Positions 27,787 to 37,656 of a DNA stretch of 64,000 nt are shown here, one piece after another (the stretch's first letter is position 1; each line of letters starts with the position of its first letter). A program made the position numbers and the translations under genes. The notes beneath the pieces were generated by a model. That model did not search any database, had not been told where the DNA came from, and was given only the letters and a program-made list of their open reading frames with translations. Source of the DNA: Nesterenkonia aurantiaca (lineage in GTDB: Bacteria; Actinomycetota; Actinomycetes; Actinomycetales; Micrococcaceae); the NCBI RefSeq assembly GCF_004364585.1, contig NZ_SOAN01000007.1, forward strand, positions 1 through 64,000, read 5' to 3'.

Positions 27787-28488
27787 GTGAGCCCGGCGGG
27801 AGTCGTCTCCGGCACCGCCGGGACCTCGCGGACCGCACAGCGGATCTTGGGAGTCGATCCCGGGCTGACCCGCTGCGGCTTCGCCGTGGTGGAGATGAAC
27901 CTCAATCGCACGGGGGAGTCCCTGCACGTGGAGGTCACCGGGACCAAGGCGGCGCAGGACCTGGCCGAGAGGATCCTTAGCATTCAGCGCGCCGCTGAGG
28001 CGCTGCTGGATCGATTCGCCCCGGACGTGCTGGCCATCGAACGGGTCTTCGCGCAGAACAATGCGCCTACGGTGGTGGCCACCGCCCAGGCCTCAGGGGT
28101 GATCATCGCGGCCGCGGCCGCCCGGGGCATCCCGGTGGCCTGGCACACCCCCTCGGAGGTCAAGGCCGCGGTCACCGACGACGGCAACGCCGATAAGCAG
28201 GCCGTGGCCCGGATGGTGCAGCGGATCCTGAAGCTCCCCGGCCTGCCGACTCCGGTGGACGCCACGGATGCCTACGCGGTGGCGATCTGCCATGGCTGGC
28301 GCTCCGGGATCGGTGCGCGGTTCAACATGTCGGGATCCACCCAGACCCACCAGGGCGCCACGACCGGGCTGCAGCGGGCTCAGCAGGCGGCAGGCTCCAC
28401 ACCCGGTGGATCGAAACGAGCGGCCTCCGGGGCCGGGCTGACCCCCGCGCAGCGCGCCTGGATGGAAGCCGCCAAGCGGGCGCGCTAG
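27787..28488 (+). CDS. ruvC: Holliday junction endonuclease RuvC
   Basis: Cuts four-way junctions paired with the RuvAB translocase. 233 residues; the catalytic acidic residues are visible as Asp24 (LGVDPGLTRCG), Glu85 (AIERVFAQNNAPT), Asp158 and Asp161 (VDATDAYAVA). The protein is about 55 residues longer than E. coli RuvC because of a Gly/Ala/Thr-rich tail after the nuclease fold, common in actinobacteria. The start is a GTG at 27787. First gene of ruvC-ruvA-ruvB. Confidence 0.95.
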   Translation: MSPAGVVSGTAGTSRTAQRILGVDPGLTRCGFAVVEMNLNRTGESLHVEVTGTKAAQDLAERILSIQRAAEALLDRFAPDVLAIERVFAQNNAPTVVATAQASGVIIAAAAARGIPVAWHTPSEVKAAVTDDGNADKQAVARMVQRILKLPGLPTPVDATDAYAVAICHGWRSGIGARFNMSGSTQTHQGATTGLQRAQQAAGSTPGGSKRAASGAGLTPAQRAWMEAAKRAR

Positions 28489-28568
28489 AGTGTTCGAATA
28501 CATGTTCTAATGGCTCCGGGGCATCCCTGGTCCGTGACCAGTCGCCAGCGGCGACGGTGAGGTGAGAA

Positions 28569-29174
28569 ATGATCTCTTCCATCCGTGGCGACGTGCTCCA
28601 CGTCGGCATCGACCACGCGGTGGTCGAGGTCTCCGGCTTCGGGCTGCACGTCTCCGCCACCCCGAAGACCCTGGCGGATCTGCACCGCGGCAGCGAGGCG
28701 CGGCTGCACACCAGCTTCGTGCCGCGCCAGGACGATGCGCCGCTGCTCTTCGGCTTCTCCGAGCTCTCCGAACGGGTCATCTTCACCACCCTGGTCTCGA
28801 TCTCCGGGATCGGGCCCAAGATGGCGCTGGCCGTGCTCGCGGTGCACACGCCGCACGAGGTCCATCAGGCCATCGCCGAGTCCGACACCGACGCGTTCAC
28901 CCGGGTCCCGGGCATCGGGAAGAAGACCGCGCAACGGATCCTGCTGGAACTCGCCGGCAAACTGGTGATCGATCCGCCGGCGCCGACCGCCGCCGCCCCG
29001 GCTGAGCCCGAGGTCGCCGTGCAGGTCCGCGAGGCCCTGGTCTCTCTGGGCTGGACCGAGAAGGACGCCCGCACCGCCGTGGAGAAGCTGCTGGCCGCCC
29101 AGCCGGAGCTGATCACCGCCGATGTCTCCACCGTGCTGCGCCAGGCGCTGCGCAGCCTCGGAGGTGCCAGGTGA
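28569..29174 (+). CDS. ruvA: Holliday junction DNA helicase subunit RuvA
   Basis: Binds the four-way junction as a tetramer and loads RuvB. 201 residues: OB fold ([25 protein letters not shown]), tandem helix-hairpin-helix motifs ([17 protein letters not shown] and [23 protein letters not shown]), an Ala/Pro linker, and a C-terminal RuvB-binding domain ([23 protein letters not shown]). Its stop overlaps the ruvB start by 4 bp. Confidence 0.96.
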   Translation: MISSIRGDVLHVGIDHAVVEVSGFGLHVSATPKTLADLHRGSEARLHTSFVPRQDDAPLLFGFSELSERVIFTTLVSISGIGPKMALAVLAVHTPHEVHQAIAESDTDAFTRVPGIGKKTAQRILLELAGKLVIDPPAPTAAAPAEPEVAVQVREALVSLGWTEKDARTAVEKLLAAQPELITADVSTVLRQALRSLGGAR

Positions 29175-30205
29175 ACGCAGAGGCTCCCCGCGAGCTGGTG
29201 GGCGGGAACTCGATGACCGAGGAGCGTGCCATGGAGGCGGCGCTGCGACCGAAGGCGCTGCGCGACTTCGTCGGGCAGCAGACGGTCCGCCGTCAGCTCT
29301 CCCTGGTGCTGGAGTCCTCCCGGATCCGTGGCACCGCCTCGGACCATGTGCTGCTCTCCGGGCCTCCCGGGCTGGGCAAGACCACGCTGGCGATGATCAT
29401 CGCCGCCGAGATGAACGCCCCGCTGCGGATCAGCTCCGGGCCTGCGATCCAGCATGCCGGGGACCTCGCGGCGATCCTGTCCTCGCTGACCGAGGGCGAG
29501 GTGCTCTTCGTCGATGAGATCCACCGGATGTCCCGGCCCGCGGAGGAGCTGCTCTACATGGCGATGGAGGACTTCCGGGTCGATGTGATCGTGGGCAAGG
29601 GTGCCGGTGCGACGTCGATCCCCCTGGAGCTGCCGCCCTTCACCCTGGTGGGGGCGACCACCCGCGCGGGCCTGCTGCCCGGGCCGCTGCGCGATCGGTT
29701 CGGCTTCACCGCTCAGCTGGAGTTCTACAGCACCGACGAGCTGGAGCTGGTGCTGCGCCGCTCCTCGGCGATGCTGGACATGGACGTCGCCGGCCAGGGC
29801 TTCGCGGAGATCGCCGCGCGCTCCCGGGGCACCCCGCGGATCGCCAACCGGCTGCTGCGCCGGGTCCGGGACTGGGCGCTGGTCCATCGGGTGCCGCAGG
29901 TGGACCGGGCGACCGCCTCCGAGGCACTGGAGATGTACGAGGTCGACGAGCGCGGCCTGGACCGGCTGGACCGCTCGGTGCTCGAGGCCCTGTGCCTGAA
30001 GTTCAACGGCGGCCCGGTCGGACTCTCCACGCTGGCCGTGCTGGTGGGGGAGGAGACCGAGACCGTGGAGACGGTCGCCGAGCCGTACCTGGTCCGAGAG
30101 GGGCTGCTCGCCCGGACCCCGCGCGGGCGCGTCGCCACTGACCAGGCCTGGCGGCACCTGGGGCTGACTCCGCCGGAGCGTCACCCTGATAGTCTGTCGG
30201 GTTGA
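29171..30205 (+). CDS. ruvB: Holliday junction branch-migration ATPase RuvB
   Basis: AAA+ hexameric motor of branch migration. 344 residues: Walker A GPPGLGKT at 64-71, Walker B VDEIHRM near 116, sensor [18 protein letters not shown], arginine-rich [16 protein letters not shown], and a C-terminal winged helix ([20 protein letters not shown]). Start GTG at 29171 overlaps ruvA, so translation is coupled. Confidence 0.97.
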   Translation: MNAEAPRELVGGNSMTEERAMEAALRPKALRDFVGQQTVRRQLSLVLESSRIRGTASDHVLLSGPPGLGKTTLAMIIAAEMNAPLRISSGPAIQHAGDLAAILSSLTEGEVLFVDEIHRMSRPAEELLYMAMEDFRVDVIVGKGAGATSIPLELPPFTLVGATTRAGLLPGPLRDRFGFTAQLEFYSTDELELVLRRSSAMLDMDVAGQGFAEIAARSRGTPRIANRLLRRVRDWALVHRVPQVDRATASEALEMYEVDERGLDRLDRSVLEALCLKFNGGPVGLSTLAVLVGEETETVETVAEPYLVREGLLARTPRGRVATDQAWRHLGLTPPERHPDSLSG

Positions 30206-30282
30206 ATGCCCGGCCAGCTTCTACGGGGTGAAGATCCGCCCGCTGGCCCCGAACATCCCGCGACGAGAGATTGGCCCGATCT

Positions 30283-30624
30283 GTGAACGCTTCGCTCTAC
30301 CACGCCCAGCTTCTAGCCACTGAGGGCGGTGGGACCGGTCCCGCGCTGGACCCGTTCCTGCTGATCATGATCGCGATCCTGGTGATCTTCATGGTGCTGA
30401 CCTTCCGCCGCGGCAAGAAGATGCGCGATGAGCAGACCAAGGCCCGCGGCGGCGCCGTGGTCGGCGCCCAGGTGGTCACCGCAGGCGGCATGGTCGGCAC
30501 CGTGGTGTCCCGTGATGAGGAGGCCCAGCGGCTGACCCTGGAGTTCAGCTCCGGGGACCGCGTGGACTTCCTGATCGGCGCCATCCAGCAGGTGGTTGAA
30601 CCCGCCGCCACCACCGAGGACTGA
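30283..30624 (+). CDS. yajC: Sec translocon accessory subunit YajC
   Basis: Small inner-membrane partner of SecDF. About 113 residues: a single N-terminal membrane helix (FLLIMIAILVIFMVLTF) followed by RRGKKMRDEQ and a cytoplasmic domain with GAQVVTAGGMVGTVVSRD. The start is either the GTG at 30283 or a TTG at 30271; I prefer GTG, with GAGAG upstream. It precedes secD by 10 bp. Confidence 0.92.
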   Translation: MNASLYHAQLLATEGGGTGPALDPFLLIMIAILVIFMVLTFRRGKKMRDEQTKARGGAVVGAQVVTAGGMVGTVVSRDEEAQRLTLEFSSGDRVDFLIGAIQQVVEPAATTED

Positions 30625-30634
30625 TCCGCCTCCT

Positions 30635-32605
30635 ATGGCTCCACGCACCCCCGTCGCGAGTGCCCGCGGCGCCCTGATCGGTCTGCTCGTGCTGCTCCTC
30701 GGCATGGGCGGACTTCTCGCGTTCGCCGTCCAGGACGGCCGCGCCCAGTGGGCGCCGCTGCTCGCCCTGGACCTCGAAGGCGGCACCCAGATGGTCCTCT
30801 CGCCCCAGGTCGAGGGTGACGCACAGATCGACGCCGAGCAGCTGGACCAGGCGGTGGAGATCATCCGCCAGCGCGTCGACGGCTCCGGCGTCACCGAATC
30901 GGAGATCGCCACCCAGGGTGCGGAGAATGTCGTCGTGGGCATGCCCGGCGTGCCCGATGAAGAGACCCGAGAACTGATCCAGGCCTCGGCGAACATGGAG
31001 TTCCGCCCGGTCATCCAGGTGGAGCAGGACCTGGACTTCCTGCAGCAGACGCTGCTCGAGGACGAGGACCTCTCCGAGGAGGAGGCCGAGGCTCTCGAGG
31101 AGGAGCTCGCGGCCACCGAGGAGGACGAAGACGAGGCCCCGGCGGCCCAGCCCGAGGACTTCGAGGAGCCCACGGCAGAGCCGGAGAACGGCTCAGACCC
31201 GAACTGGATCACCCCTGAGGTGGCCGCGGACTTTGCGAACTTCACCTGCAGCACCGAGATCAGCCTTGAAGAGCGCGCCGAGGCCTCCGACGAGGAGCCG
31301 CTGAGCGCATGTGACCCCAACTCTGGGGTCAAGTACCTGCTGGGACCCGTGGAGGTCCCCGGTACCAACATCGCAGACTCCAGCTTCGGCATGGAGCAGT
31401 CTCCCAGTGGGCAGTCCACCGGACGCTGGGCGGTGACCATCAACTTCGACGCCGAGGGCACCGAGGCGTTCCGCGACACCACCACCCGCCTGGTCAACCT
31501 GGAGGCCCCGCGCAACCAGTTCGCCATCATGCTCGACGGCCAGGTCATCTCGGCACCGACCACGCAGGCAGCGATCGTGGACGGGCGCCCACAGATCACC
31601 GGTGACTTCACAGAAGATGAGGCCCGCGGGCTCTCCGAGCAGCTGCGCTATGGCTCGCTGCCGATCAGCTTCGAGATCGAGTCCGAGCAGCAGATCTCCG
31701 CCACCCTGGGCGAGGAGCAGCTGCGGCTCGGACTGATCGCCGGCATCATCGGCCTGGTCCTGGTCGCCGGCTACGCGATGTTCCAATACCGCTCCCTGGG
31801 CCTGGTCACCATCGCCTCGCTGGTGGTCGCCGGTGTGATGACCTGGTGGGCCATCGCCCTCCTGGGCTGGAGCGACGGCTACCGGCTGTCCCTCGCCGGC
31901 ATCGCCGGACTGATCGTCTCGATCGGTCTCACCGCGGACTCCTTCATCGTCTACTTCGAACGCGTCAAGGACGAGCTGCGCGAGGGCAGATCCCTGCCCG
32001 GGGCAGTCGAAGCCGGCTGGGCCCGTGCCCGACGGACCATCCTCGCGTCCAAGGCCGTGAACATCATCGCCTCTGTGGTGCTCTACCTCGTCGCCGTGGG
32101 CAATGTGCGCGGATTCGCGTTCACCCTGGGCCTGACCGCCATCATCGACATCATCCTGGTGTTCCTCTTCACCCACCCGTTGATGCAGCTGATCGCCCGA
32201 CGGAAGTTCTTCGCCGCCGGCAAGCCCTTCTCCGGGCTCTCCGAGAAGGAGCTCGGCGTCGATGTGCTCTACCGCGGCCGCGGCCGGTTCGCGCGCAGGA
32301 CTGTGGTCGCCGAAGGACCGGCGGGGCCGATGACGCCGAGCGATTCCACCGCAGATCCGGGCGGGGCCTCTCGGCCGCCGAGCAGTGCGCTGCCACGCTC
32401 GGCGGTAACTCCCGACGACGCGCGGGAGGCCCGGATACAGGAGCTCCCCGAGATCTCAGATCTCGAATGGAGCCAGATGACGATCGCCGAACGGCGCCGC
32501 ACGCGGGCCGCAGCGGCCCGTCAGCGCAGCTCCGAGCACGCACCGCATGACGCAGTGGCCTCGGAACAGCGCCTGAGAACTAGTGAGACCGAGGAGGACC
32601 GCTGA
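30635..32605 (+). CDS. secD: Protein translocase subunit SecD
   Basis: Membrane component that uses the proton gradient to aid late steps of Sec export. 656 residues: a first helix (ALIGLLVLLLGMGGLLAFAV), then DLEGGTQMVLSP of the SecD family, a large external P1 domain, and five C-terminal helices with LSLAGIAGLIVSIGLTADSFIVYFERVKDELREG. A strongly acidic Glu/Asp-rich stretch of about 55 residues (near 135-190) is inserted in the external domain. A cytoplasmic tail of about 110 residues rich in Arg, Ser and Pro follows the last helix. The ATG at 30635 is chosen over upstream Pro-rich sequence that overlaps yajC. It overlaps secF at TGATG. Confidence 0.95.
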   Translation: MAPRTPVASARGALIGLLVLLLGMGGLLAFAVQDGRAQWAPLLALDLEGGTQMVLSPQVEGDAQIDAEQLDQAVEIIRQRVDGSGVTESEIATQGAENVVVGMPGVPDEETRELIQASANMEFRPVIQVEQDLDFLQQTLLEDEDLSEEEAEALEEELAATEEDEDEAPAAQPEDFEEPTAEPENGSDPNWITPEVAADFANFTCSTEISLEERAEASDEEPLSACDPNSGVKYLLGPVEVPGTNIADSSFGMEQSPSGQSTGRWAVTINFDAEGTEAFRDTTTRLVNLEAPRNQFAIMLDGQVISAPTTQAAIVDGRPQITGDFTEDEARGLSEQLRYGSLPISFEIESEQQISATLGEEQLRLGLIAGIIGLVLVAGYAMFQYRSLGLVTIASLVVAGVMTWWAIALLGWSDGYRLSLAGIAGLIVSIGLTADSFIVYFERVKDELREGRSLPGAVEAGWARARRTILASKAVNIIASVVLYLVAVGNVRGFAFTLGLTAIIDIILVFLFTHPLMQLIARRKFFAAGKPFSGLSEKELGVDVLYRGRGRFARRTVVAEGPAGPMTPSDSTADPGGASRPPSSALPRSAVTPDDAREARIQELPEISDLEWSQMTIAERRRTRAAAARQRSSEHAPHDAVASEQRLRTSETEEDR

Positions 32606-33732
32606 TGGCTGCAGGATTCGCCAAGACCGGCAACCAGCTCTACACCGGTGAACGGTCTTACCCGTTCATCCAGCGATCCAACCTCTGGTTCCTGATCGCC
32701 GGGATCCTGGTGCTCGCCTCGATCGCCCTGCCGTTCTTCCGCGGCGGCTTCAACCTCGGGATCGAGTTCACCGGCGGCTCGGAGTTCACGGTCTCGCAGA
32801 CCGAGAACACCGACATCGCGGTCGGTGAAGACGCCGTGTCCGAGATCTCCGGCCAGGAGGCCGTGGTCACCAACGTCGCGCCCAACACGGTGCGCGTGCA
32901 GACCGCAGAGCTCAGCGACACCGAGACCCTGGAGGTCGCCGACGCGCTCCAGCAGGGCTACGGCGTGACCGGGGAACAGGTCAGCTCCACCTTCATCGGC
33001 CCGGTCTGGGGCGAGCAGATCTCGCAACAGATGCTGCTCGGCCTGGTGATCTTCGTGGTGCTCGTGGCGCTGTATATGGCGTTCTACTTCCGCACCTGGA
33101 CCATGTCCCTTGCGGCGATGCTCGGGCTGGGCTTCGTGGTGATCACCACGGTCGGCATCTACTCGCTCACCGGATTCGAGGTGACCCCCAGTGCGATCAT
33201 CGGATTCCTCACGATCCTCTCCTATGCGCTCTACGACACCATGGTGGTCTTCGACAAGATCCGCGAGAACCTGGAGCCGCTGAAGGACCAGAAGGACCAG
33301 ACGTTCACCGAACGGGTCAACCTGGCGGTGAACCAGACCCTGGTCCGTTCGCTGAACACCTCGGTGGTGGGCATTCTGCCGGTGGGCTCGATCCTGTTCA
33401 TCGGCTCTCTGCTGCTCGGCGCCGGCACGCTGCGCGACATCTCGCTCTCGCTCTTCGTGGGCATCATCGTGGGCACACTGGCCACGATCTTCATCCAGGC
33501 CCCGCTCTACGCGCGGATGCGCCGCAACGACGGGGAGATCAAGGCTCACACCCAAGAGGTCCTTCGGCTGCGAGAGCTCCGTGGGGTGCACGCGGTCACC
33601 TACTCCGGAACTGCGCTGGATGAATCCGGACGACCGGTGAAGTTCCCGCCGCTTCCAGAGCCGGAGCCGGAGGAGGAGCTGGAAGCCGAAGACGAGTACC
33701 AGGTCATCATTCAGACCCCGCACGAGCACTGA
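32605..33732 (+). CDS. secF: Protein translocase subunit SecF
   Basis: Partner of SecD. 375 residues: one N-terminal helix, FNLGIEFTGGSEFTVSQT (the SecF counterpart of the SecD motif), a small external domain and five C-terminal helices with FLTILSYALYDTMVVFDKIRENL and VNQTLVRSLNTSVVGILPVGSI. The ATG overlaps the secD stop by 1 bp. The acidic C-terminal tail (PEPEPEEELEAEDEYQ) is cytoplasmic. Confidence 0.96.
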   Translation: MAAGFAKTGNQLYTGERSYPFIQRSNLWFLIAGILVLASIALPFFRGGFNLGIEFTGGSEFTVSQTENTDIAVGEDAVSEISGQEAVVTNVAPNTVRVQTAELSDTETLEVADALQQGYGVTGEQVSSTFIGPVWGEQISQQMLLGLVIFVVLVALYMAFYFRTWTMSLAAMLGLGFVVITTVGIYSLTGFEVTPSAIIGFLTILSYALYDTMVVFDKIRENLEPLKDQKDQTFTERVNLAVNQTLVRSLNTSVVGILPVGSILFIGSLLLGAGTLRDISLSLFVGIIVGTLATIFIQAPLYARMRRNDGEIKAHTQEVLRLRELRGVHAVTYSGTALDESGRPVKFPPLPEPEPEEELEAEDEYQVIIQTPHEH

Positions 33733-33821
33733 GTCTCAGCAGCTGCTGAAATGGGGCTAGAATTGCCGACACGCCGTCTTCAGCATCCCGGCTCAGTCCT
33801 AGGGAAAGCAGGTCCGCACTG

Positions 33822-36179
33822 GTGAACGAGGAACGCCCAGCAGTCGAGGGCACCACGCAGCTCGCCGCAGCGAGCGCAGCCTCACCGCCCGTGGTCCGAC
33901 GGGCTCGCGCCGTCGGGGTGGTCAGTGATGAGGCAGCCTCCTCGCCGCTGCTCGAGCCGCTGCTGCGCGCCATGCGGGCCAACGATTCGCAGCAGGACTT
34001 TCCCCTGGTGCAGCGCGCCTTCGAGGTGGCGAACCATCACCACCGGGACCAGAAGCGCAAGAGTGGGGATCCCTACATCACCCACCCGGTGGCAGTGGCC
34101 ACCATCCTGGCTGAGCTGGGCCTGACCGGATCCACCCTCGCCGCCGCGCTGCTGCACGACACGGTCGAGGACACGAGCTACTCGCTGGAACAGCTCACCG
34201 AGGAGTTCGGCGCTGAGATCGCGCTGCTGGTAGACGGGGTAACCAAGCTGGACAAGCTCAAGTTCGGCGACGCCGCGCAGGCCGAGACCGTGCGCAAGAT
34301 GGTCCTGGCCATGGCCAAGGACATCCGGGTGCTGATGATCAAGCTCGCCGACCGGCTGCACAACGCGCGCACCTGGCGCTATGTGGCCGCCGAGTCCAGT
34401 GCCCGCAAGGCCAAGGAGACCCTGGAGATCTTCTCCCCGCTGGCCCACCGGCTGGGGATGAACACGATCAAATGGGAGCTCGAGGACCTCTCCTTCGCTG
34501 CCCTCTACCCCAAGGTCTACGAGGAGATCGTCCGGCTGGTCGGGGACCGCACTCCGCAGCGCGAGAAGTTCCTCTCCGAGGTGCGCGAGACCATCGCCGA
34601 TGACCTCAACGAGTCGGCCATCTCCGCGACCATCACGGGGCGGCCCAAGCACTACTACTCGATCTATCAGAAGATGATCGTGCGCGGCAAAGAGTTCGAC
34701 GACATCCACGACCTGATGGGCGTCCGGGTGCTGGTGGACACCATCCGGGACTGCTACGCGGTCCTCGGCGCGCTGCATGCCCGCTGGAACCCGCTGCCCG
34801 GGCGGTTCAAGGACTACATCGCGATGCCGAAGTACAACATGTACCAGTCGCTGCACACCACGGTGCTCGGCCCGGCCGGCAAGCCCGTCGAGATCCAGAT
34901 CCGCACCCATGAGATGCACCGACGCGCCGAGTACGGTGTGGCCGCGCACTGGAAGTACAAGCAGGACTTCTCCGCCTCCGCGCCGCACTCTGCGGTGAAC
35001 CAGCCCTCCGGCGGATCCCTGGCCGGGACCGCGACCCAGCAGTCTCAGGCCACCGAGGACATCGGCTGGCTGCGCTCCCTGGTGGACTGGCAGTCCGAGA
35101 CCAAGGACCCCGACGAGTTCCTGGATTCGCTGCGCTTCGAGATCAACGCCAAGGAAGTCTTCGTCTACACCCCCAAGGGTGAGGTCATGGCGCTGCCGGC
35201 GGGCTCCACCCCGGTGGACTTCGCCTATGCGATCCATACCGACGTCGGACACAAGACCATCGGGGCTCGGGTCAACGGGAAGCTGGTGCCGCTGAACTCC
35301 GAGCTTCAGCACGGGGACTGGGTGGAGATCTTCACCTCCAAGTCCGAGACCGCCGGGCCCAGCAACGACTGGCTGATGTTTGTCAAGAGCCCGCGGGCCC
35401 GGAACAAGATCCGGCACTGGTTCTCCAAGGAACGCCGCGAGGAGTCCATCGAGCGCGGCAAGGAGAGTCTCACCAAGGCCATCCGGAAGTCCGCGCTGCC
35501 GCTGCAGAAGGTGATGAATCCCGAGGTGCTCGACACCGTCGCCAAGCAGCTGCACTACACCGAGGTCGCCGGGCTCTACGCCGGGGTGGGGGAGGAGCAC
35601 GTCTCCACCCAGAACGTCATCGACCACCTCACCGCGCTCTTCGAGCCCGAGGAGGAGTCCGAGGAACACGACACCACCCCGATCACCTCCCCAGGCACTC
35701 CGGCCAACCAGTACTCCGACGCCGGAGTGATCGTCAAGGGCGCCGGGAACGTGCTGGTGAAGCTGGCCCGCTGCTGCACCCCGGTGCCGCCGGATGAGAT
35801 CGAAGGATTCGTCACGCGCGGCCAGGGGGTCTCGGTACACCGCGGAGACTGTCGCAACGTCCAGCAGCTGCGCGAGCAGCCCGGGCGTCTGGTGGAGGTC
35901 GAGTGGGCCCCCACGAAGTCCTCGGTGTTCCTGGTCGAGATCCAGGTTGAAGCGCTGGACCGCAAGTCGCTGCTCTCGGACGTGACGCGGGTCCTCGCCG
36001 AATCCCAGGTCAACATCCTCTCCGCGAGCGTGCAGACCTCTCGGGACCGGGTGGCGATCTCCCGGTTCTCCTTCGAGATGGGCGACCCCCGCTACCTGAA
36101 CCACGTGCTGAATTCTGTGCGCCGGATCGACGGCGTCTACGACGTCTACCGCACGGTGGGCAAACGCCGGGAACATTGA
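33822..36179 (+). CDS. relA: Bifunctional (p)ppGpp synthetase/hydrolase (Rel)
   Basis: Makes and degrades the stringent-response alarmone. 785 residues: the N-terminal HD hydrolase domain has [14 protein letters not shown] and intact [11 protein letters not shown]; the synthetase domain has [13 protein letters not shown] and [21 protein letters not shown]. These are followed by TGS ([28 protein letters not shown]), a zinc-finger-like region ([14 protein letters not shown]) and a C-terminal ACT domain. Both active sites look intact, as expected for the single actinobacterial Rel. Start GTG at 33822 with GGGAAAG upstream. It lies downstream of secF with a 90-bp gap. Confidence 0.96.
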   Translation: MNEERPAVEGTTQLAAASAASPPVVRRARAVGVVSDEAASSPLLEPLLRAMRANDSQQDFPLVQRAFEVANHHHRDQKRKSGDPYITHPVAVATILAELGLTGSTLAAALLHDTVEDTSYSLEQLTEEFGAEIALLVDGVTKLDKLKFGDAAQAETVRKMVLAMAKDIRVLMIKLADRLHNARTWRYVAAESSARKAKETLEIFSPLAHRLGMNTIKWELEDLSFAALYPKVYEEIVRLVGDRTPQREKFLSEVRETIADDLNESAISATITGRPKHYYSIYQKMIVRGKEFDDIHDLMGVRVLVDTIRDCYAVLGALHARWNPLPGRFKDYIAMPKYNMYQSLHTTVLGPAGKPVEIQIRTHEMHRRAEYGVAAHWKYKQDFSASAPHSAVNQPSGGSLAGTATQQSQATEDIGWLRSLVDWQSETKDPDEFLDSLRFEINAKEVFVYTPKGEVMALPAGSTPVDFAYAIHTDVGHKTIGARVNGKLVPLNSELQHGDWVEIFTSKSETAGPSNDWLMFVKSPRARNKIRHWFSKERREESIERGKESLTKAIRKSALPLQKVMNPEVLDTVAKQLHYTEVAGLYAGVGEEHVSTQNVIDHLTALFEPEEESEEHDTTPITSPGTPANQYSDAGVIVKGAGNVLVKLARCCTPVPPDEIEGFVTRGQGVSVHRGDCRNVQQLREQPGRLVEVEWAPTKSSVFLVEIQVEALDRKSLLSDVTRVLAESQVNILSASVQTSRDRVAISRFSFEMGDPRYLNHVLNSVRRIDGVYDVYRTVGKRREH

Positions 36180-36209
36180 GCCTGGCGCCGACGCCCGCGC
36201 CTAGAGCGT

Positions 36210-36941
36210 TCACCGGCCGAAGACCCGGGCCAGGAGCAGCGCCTCGAGCCGCTCCTGGCCTCGGCGCTGCGCGGTGTCTCGGCCTCCGCGCCGGGTCTCG
36301 ATCGCCCGGAGCAGGGTGGCCAGCTGGATCTGTTCCGGGTTGGCGCGGCGCAGTCCGCGGATCAGCGCCCACCGTTCTGCGCATCCGGGACCGGCGGGCG
36401 CGCCAGCGACCCATGCCGAGTCCGTGCGCTGGGCTGATCCCGGTTGACCCGCCGGCTCCGCGCTGAGTGCGGTGGGCGGTGCATCCAGGGCACGGCGGCT
36501 CTGCACCGTGCCGATGCCCAGGAAGAGGTCCGCCGCGGTGCGCAGCGCAGTGGTGACCGGGACTCCTTGCAGCTGGAGCTGCTCGTGTGCTCCCAGCGGC
36601 ACCTGATGGACCTGCCAGGGGATCGCACCTGCGGTCCGGCGCCGGTACACCCCGGCGGTGATCACGGTGATCCGCGCCGGGGCTGACCCGACGCCCAGGT
36701 GCACCCACGCGGCGGACTGCCCGCAGAGCACCGCGTGGGCGTGCAGCGAGCCACTGAGCAGCACCCGGCAGGCCTGGGCGCGCAGGGAGGGGGCGTCGGG
36801 CAGGGCGCTGCAGGCGTAGAGATCGCCCAAGAGCGGACGCACGGCGCCCTCGTGGACCATGACCTGGAGTTCTGCCGCGGAGAAGCCCGAGCCGGAGCGG
36901 TAGAGGCCCGGAGGTAGATCCGGCGCGGTATGGGGTGGCAT
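36210..36941 (-). CDS. AbiEi-antitoxin-like hypothetical protein
   Basis: 243 residues from the ATG at 36941. The N-terminal half resembles the winged-helix/AbiEi antitoxin-like proteins of actinobacteria: FSAAELQVMVHEGAVRPLLGDLYAC, then a core with AHAVLCGQSAAWVHLGVG, ARITVITAGVYRRRTAG and TTALRTAADLFLGIG. The C-terminal half is Arg-rich and variable. No partner toxin (AbiEii-like nucleotidyltransferase) is adjacent, so if the assignment is right it is an orphan, perhaps a plain DNA-binding protein. Start uncertain: other in-frame ATGs at 36962 and 37049. It is convergent with relA. Confidence 0.6.
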   Translation of the reverse strand: MPPHTAPDLPPGLYRSGSGFSAAELQVMVHEGAVRPLLGDLYACSALPDAPSLRAQACRVLLSGSLHAHAVLCGQSAAWVHLGVGSAPARITVITAGVYRRRTAGAIPWQVHQVPLGAHEQLQLQGVPVTTALRTAADLFLGIGTVQSRRALDAPPTALSAEPAGQPGSAQRTDSAWVAGAPAGPGCAERWALIRGLRRANPEQIQLATLLRAIETRRGGRDTAQRRGQERLEALLLARVFGR

Positions 36942-37104
36942 ACGTCCAGCCTGCCCGATCATCACCGCATCGCCAGGACCTCGGTCACGTCTGTGGAGGA
37001 GCCTGGTCCAGGACCCTGAGCGGCGCGAAGCTGTGGAGAAAGCCGTCATGCCGCCAGTTTTGCGCGCTCCACCTTCAGAGCCCCGTCGTGCCCGCGGCCC
37101 GTGC

Positions 37105-37656
37105 TCAGGCCGCGGAGACTGGCGCTCCCGGTTCCCGGCCCCAGGACTGCCGCAGGTCCAGGGCGTGGGTGAGGATCTCCACGGCCGCAGCCTGATCGAT
37201 GCGAGTCCGCTGATCCTTCGATGCGACCCCGGAGGCGCGCATCTTGCTAGCGGCCGAGACTGTGGAGAGCCGCTCATCGATGAGGTAGACCTCGGTCTGC
37301 AGTTCAGCGGTCTTGATCATCCCGGCAAGCTGCCCCGCGTAGTCACGGGCCTTCTGCGTCGAGGGGGTCTCGCGGCCCGAGAGCGACAGCGGCAGACCCA
37401 CATAGACCGCGCGGGCCTGCCGATCCCGGATGATGGTGATCAGCATGGTCAGATCAGAGGACCGATTGGGGTCTCGGCGCAGGGTCATCACCGGGGTGGC
37501 GATCAGCGCGTCGGGATCTGAGGCGGCGAGTCCGACGCGGGCCTCACCCACGTCGATGCCCAGGCGCACACCCGCCCGCACGCTCGGGCCCGGGGCGTCG
37601 CCGGTGGCGGAGGTGGCCGCTGTACCCGCAGTGGGCTCCTCGGGGTGATCAGCCAC
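37105..37656 (-). CDS. ruvX: YqgF/RuvX RNase H-fold protein (putative pre-16S rRNA nuclease)
   Basis: 183 residues from a GTG at 37656. Motifs of the YqgF family: GIDVGEARVGLAASD (Asp35), YVGLPLSLSGRET, YLIDERLSTVSA and a final RIDQAAAVEILTHAL. It is involved in 16S rRNA 5'-end maturation in E. coli and was earlier suggested to act as a Holliday junction resolvase. The start lies inside the last codons of alaS (8-bp overlap), so it is translationally coupled to alaS. Confidence 0.92.
   Translation of the reverse strand: MADHPEEPTAGTAATSATGDAPGPSVRAGVRLGIDVGEARVGLAASDPDALIATPVMTLRRDPNRSSDLTMLITIIRDRQARAVYVGLPLSLSGRETPSTQKARDYAGQLAGMIKTAELQTEVYLIDERLSTVSAASKMRASGVASKDQRTRIDQAAAVEILTHALDLRQSWGREPGAPVSAA

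Noticed and set aside
33882-36176. Open minus-strand frame of about 760 codons opposite relA
   Set aside because: It mirrors the relA codons; there is no ribosome binding site and no recognisable domain.
36210-36941. Complete AbiE toxin-antitoxin system
   Set aside because: No nucleotidyltransferase toxin gene is adjacent on either side; neighbours are relA and ruvX.
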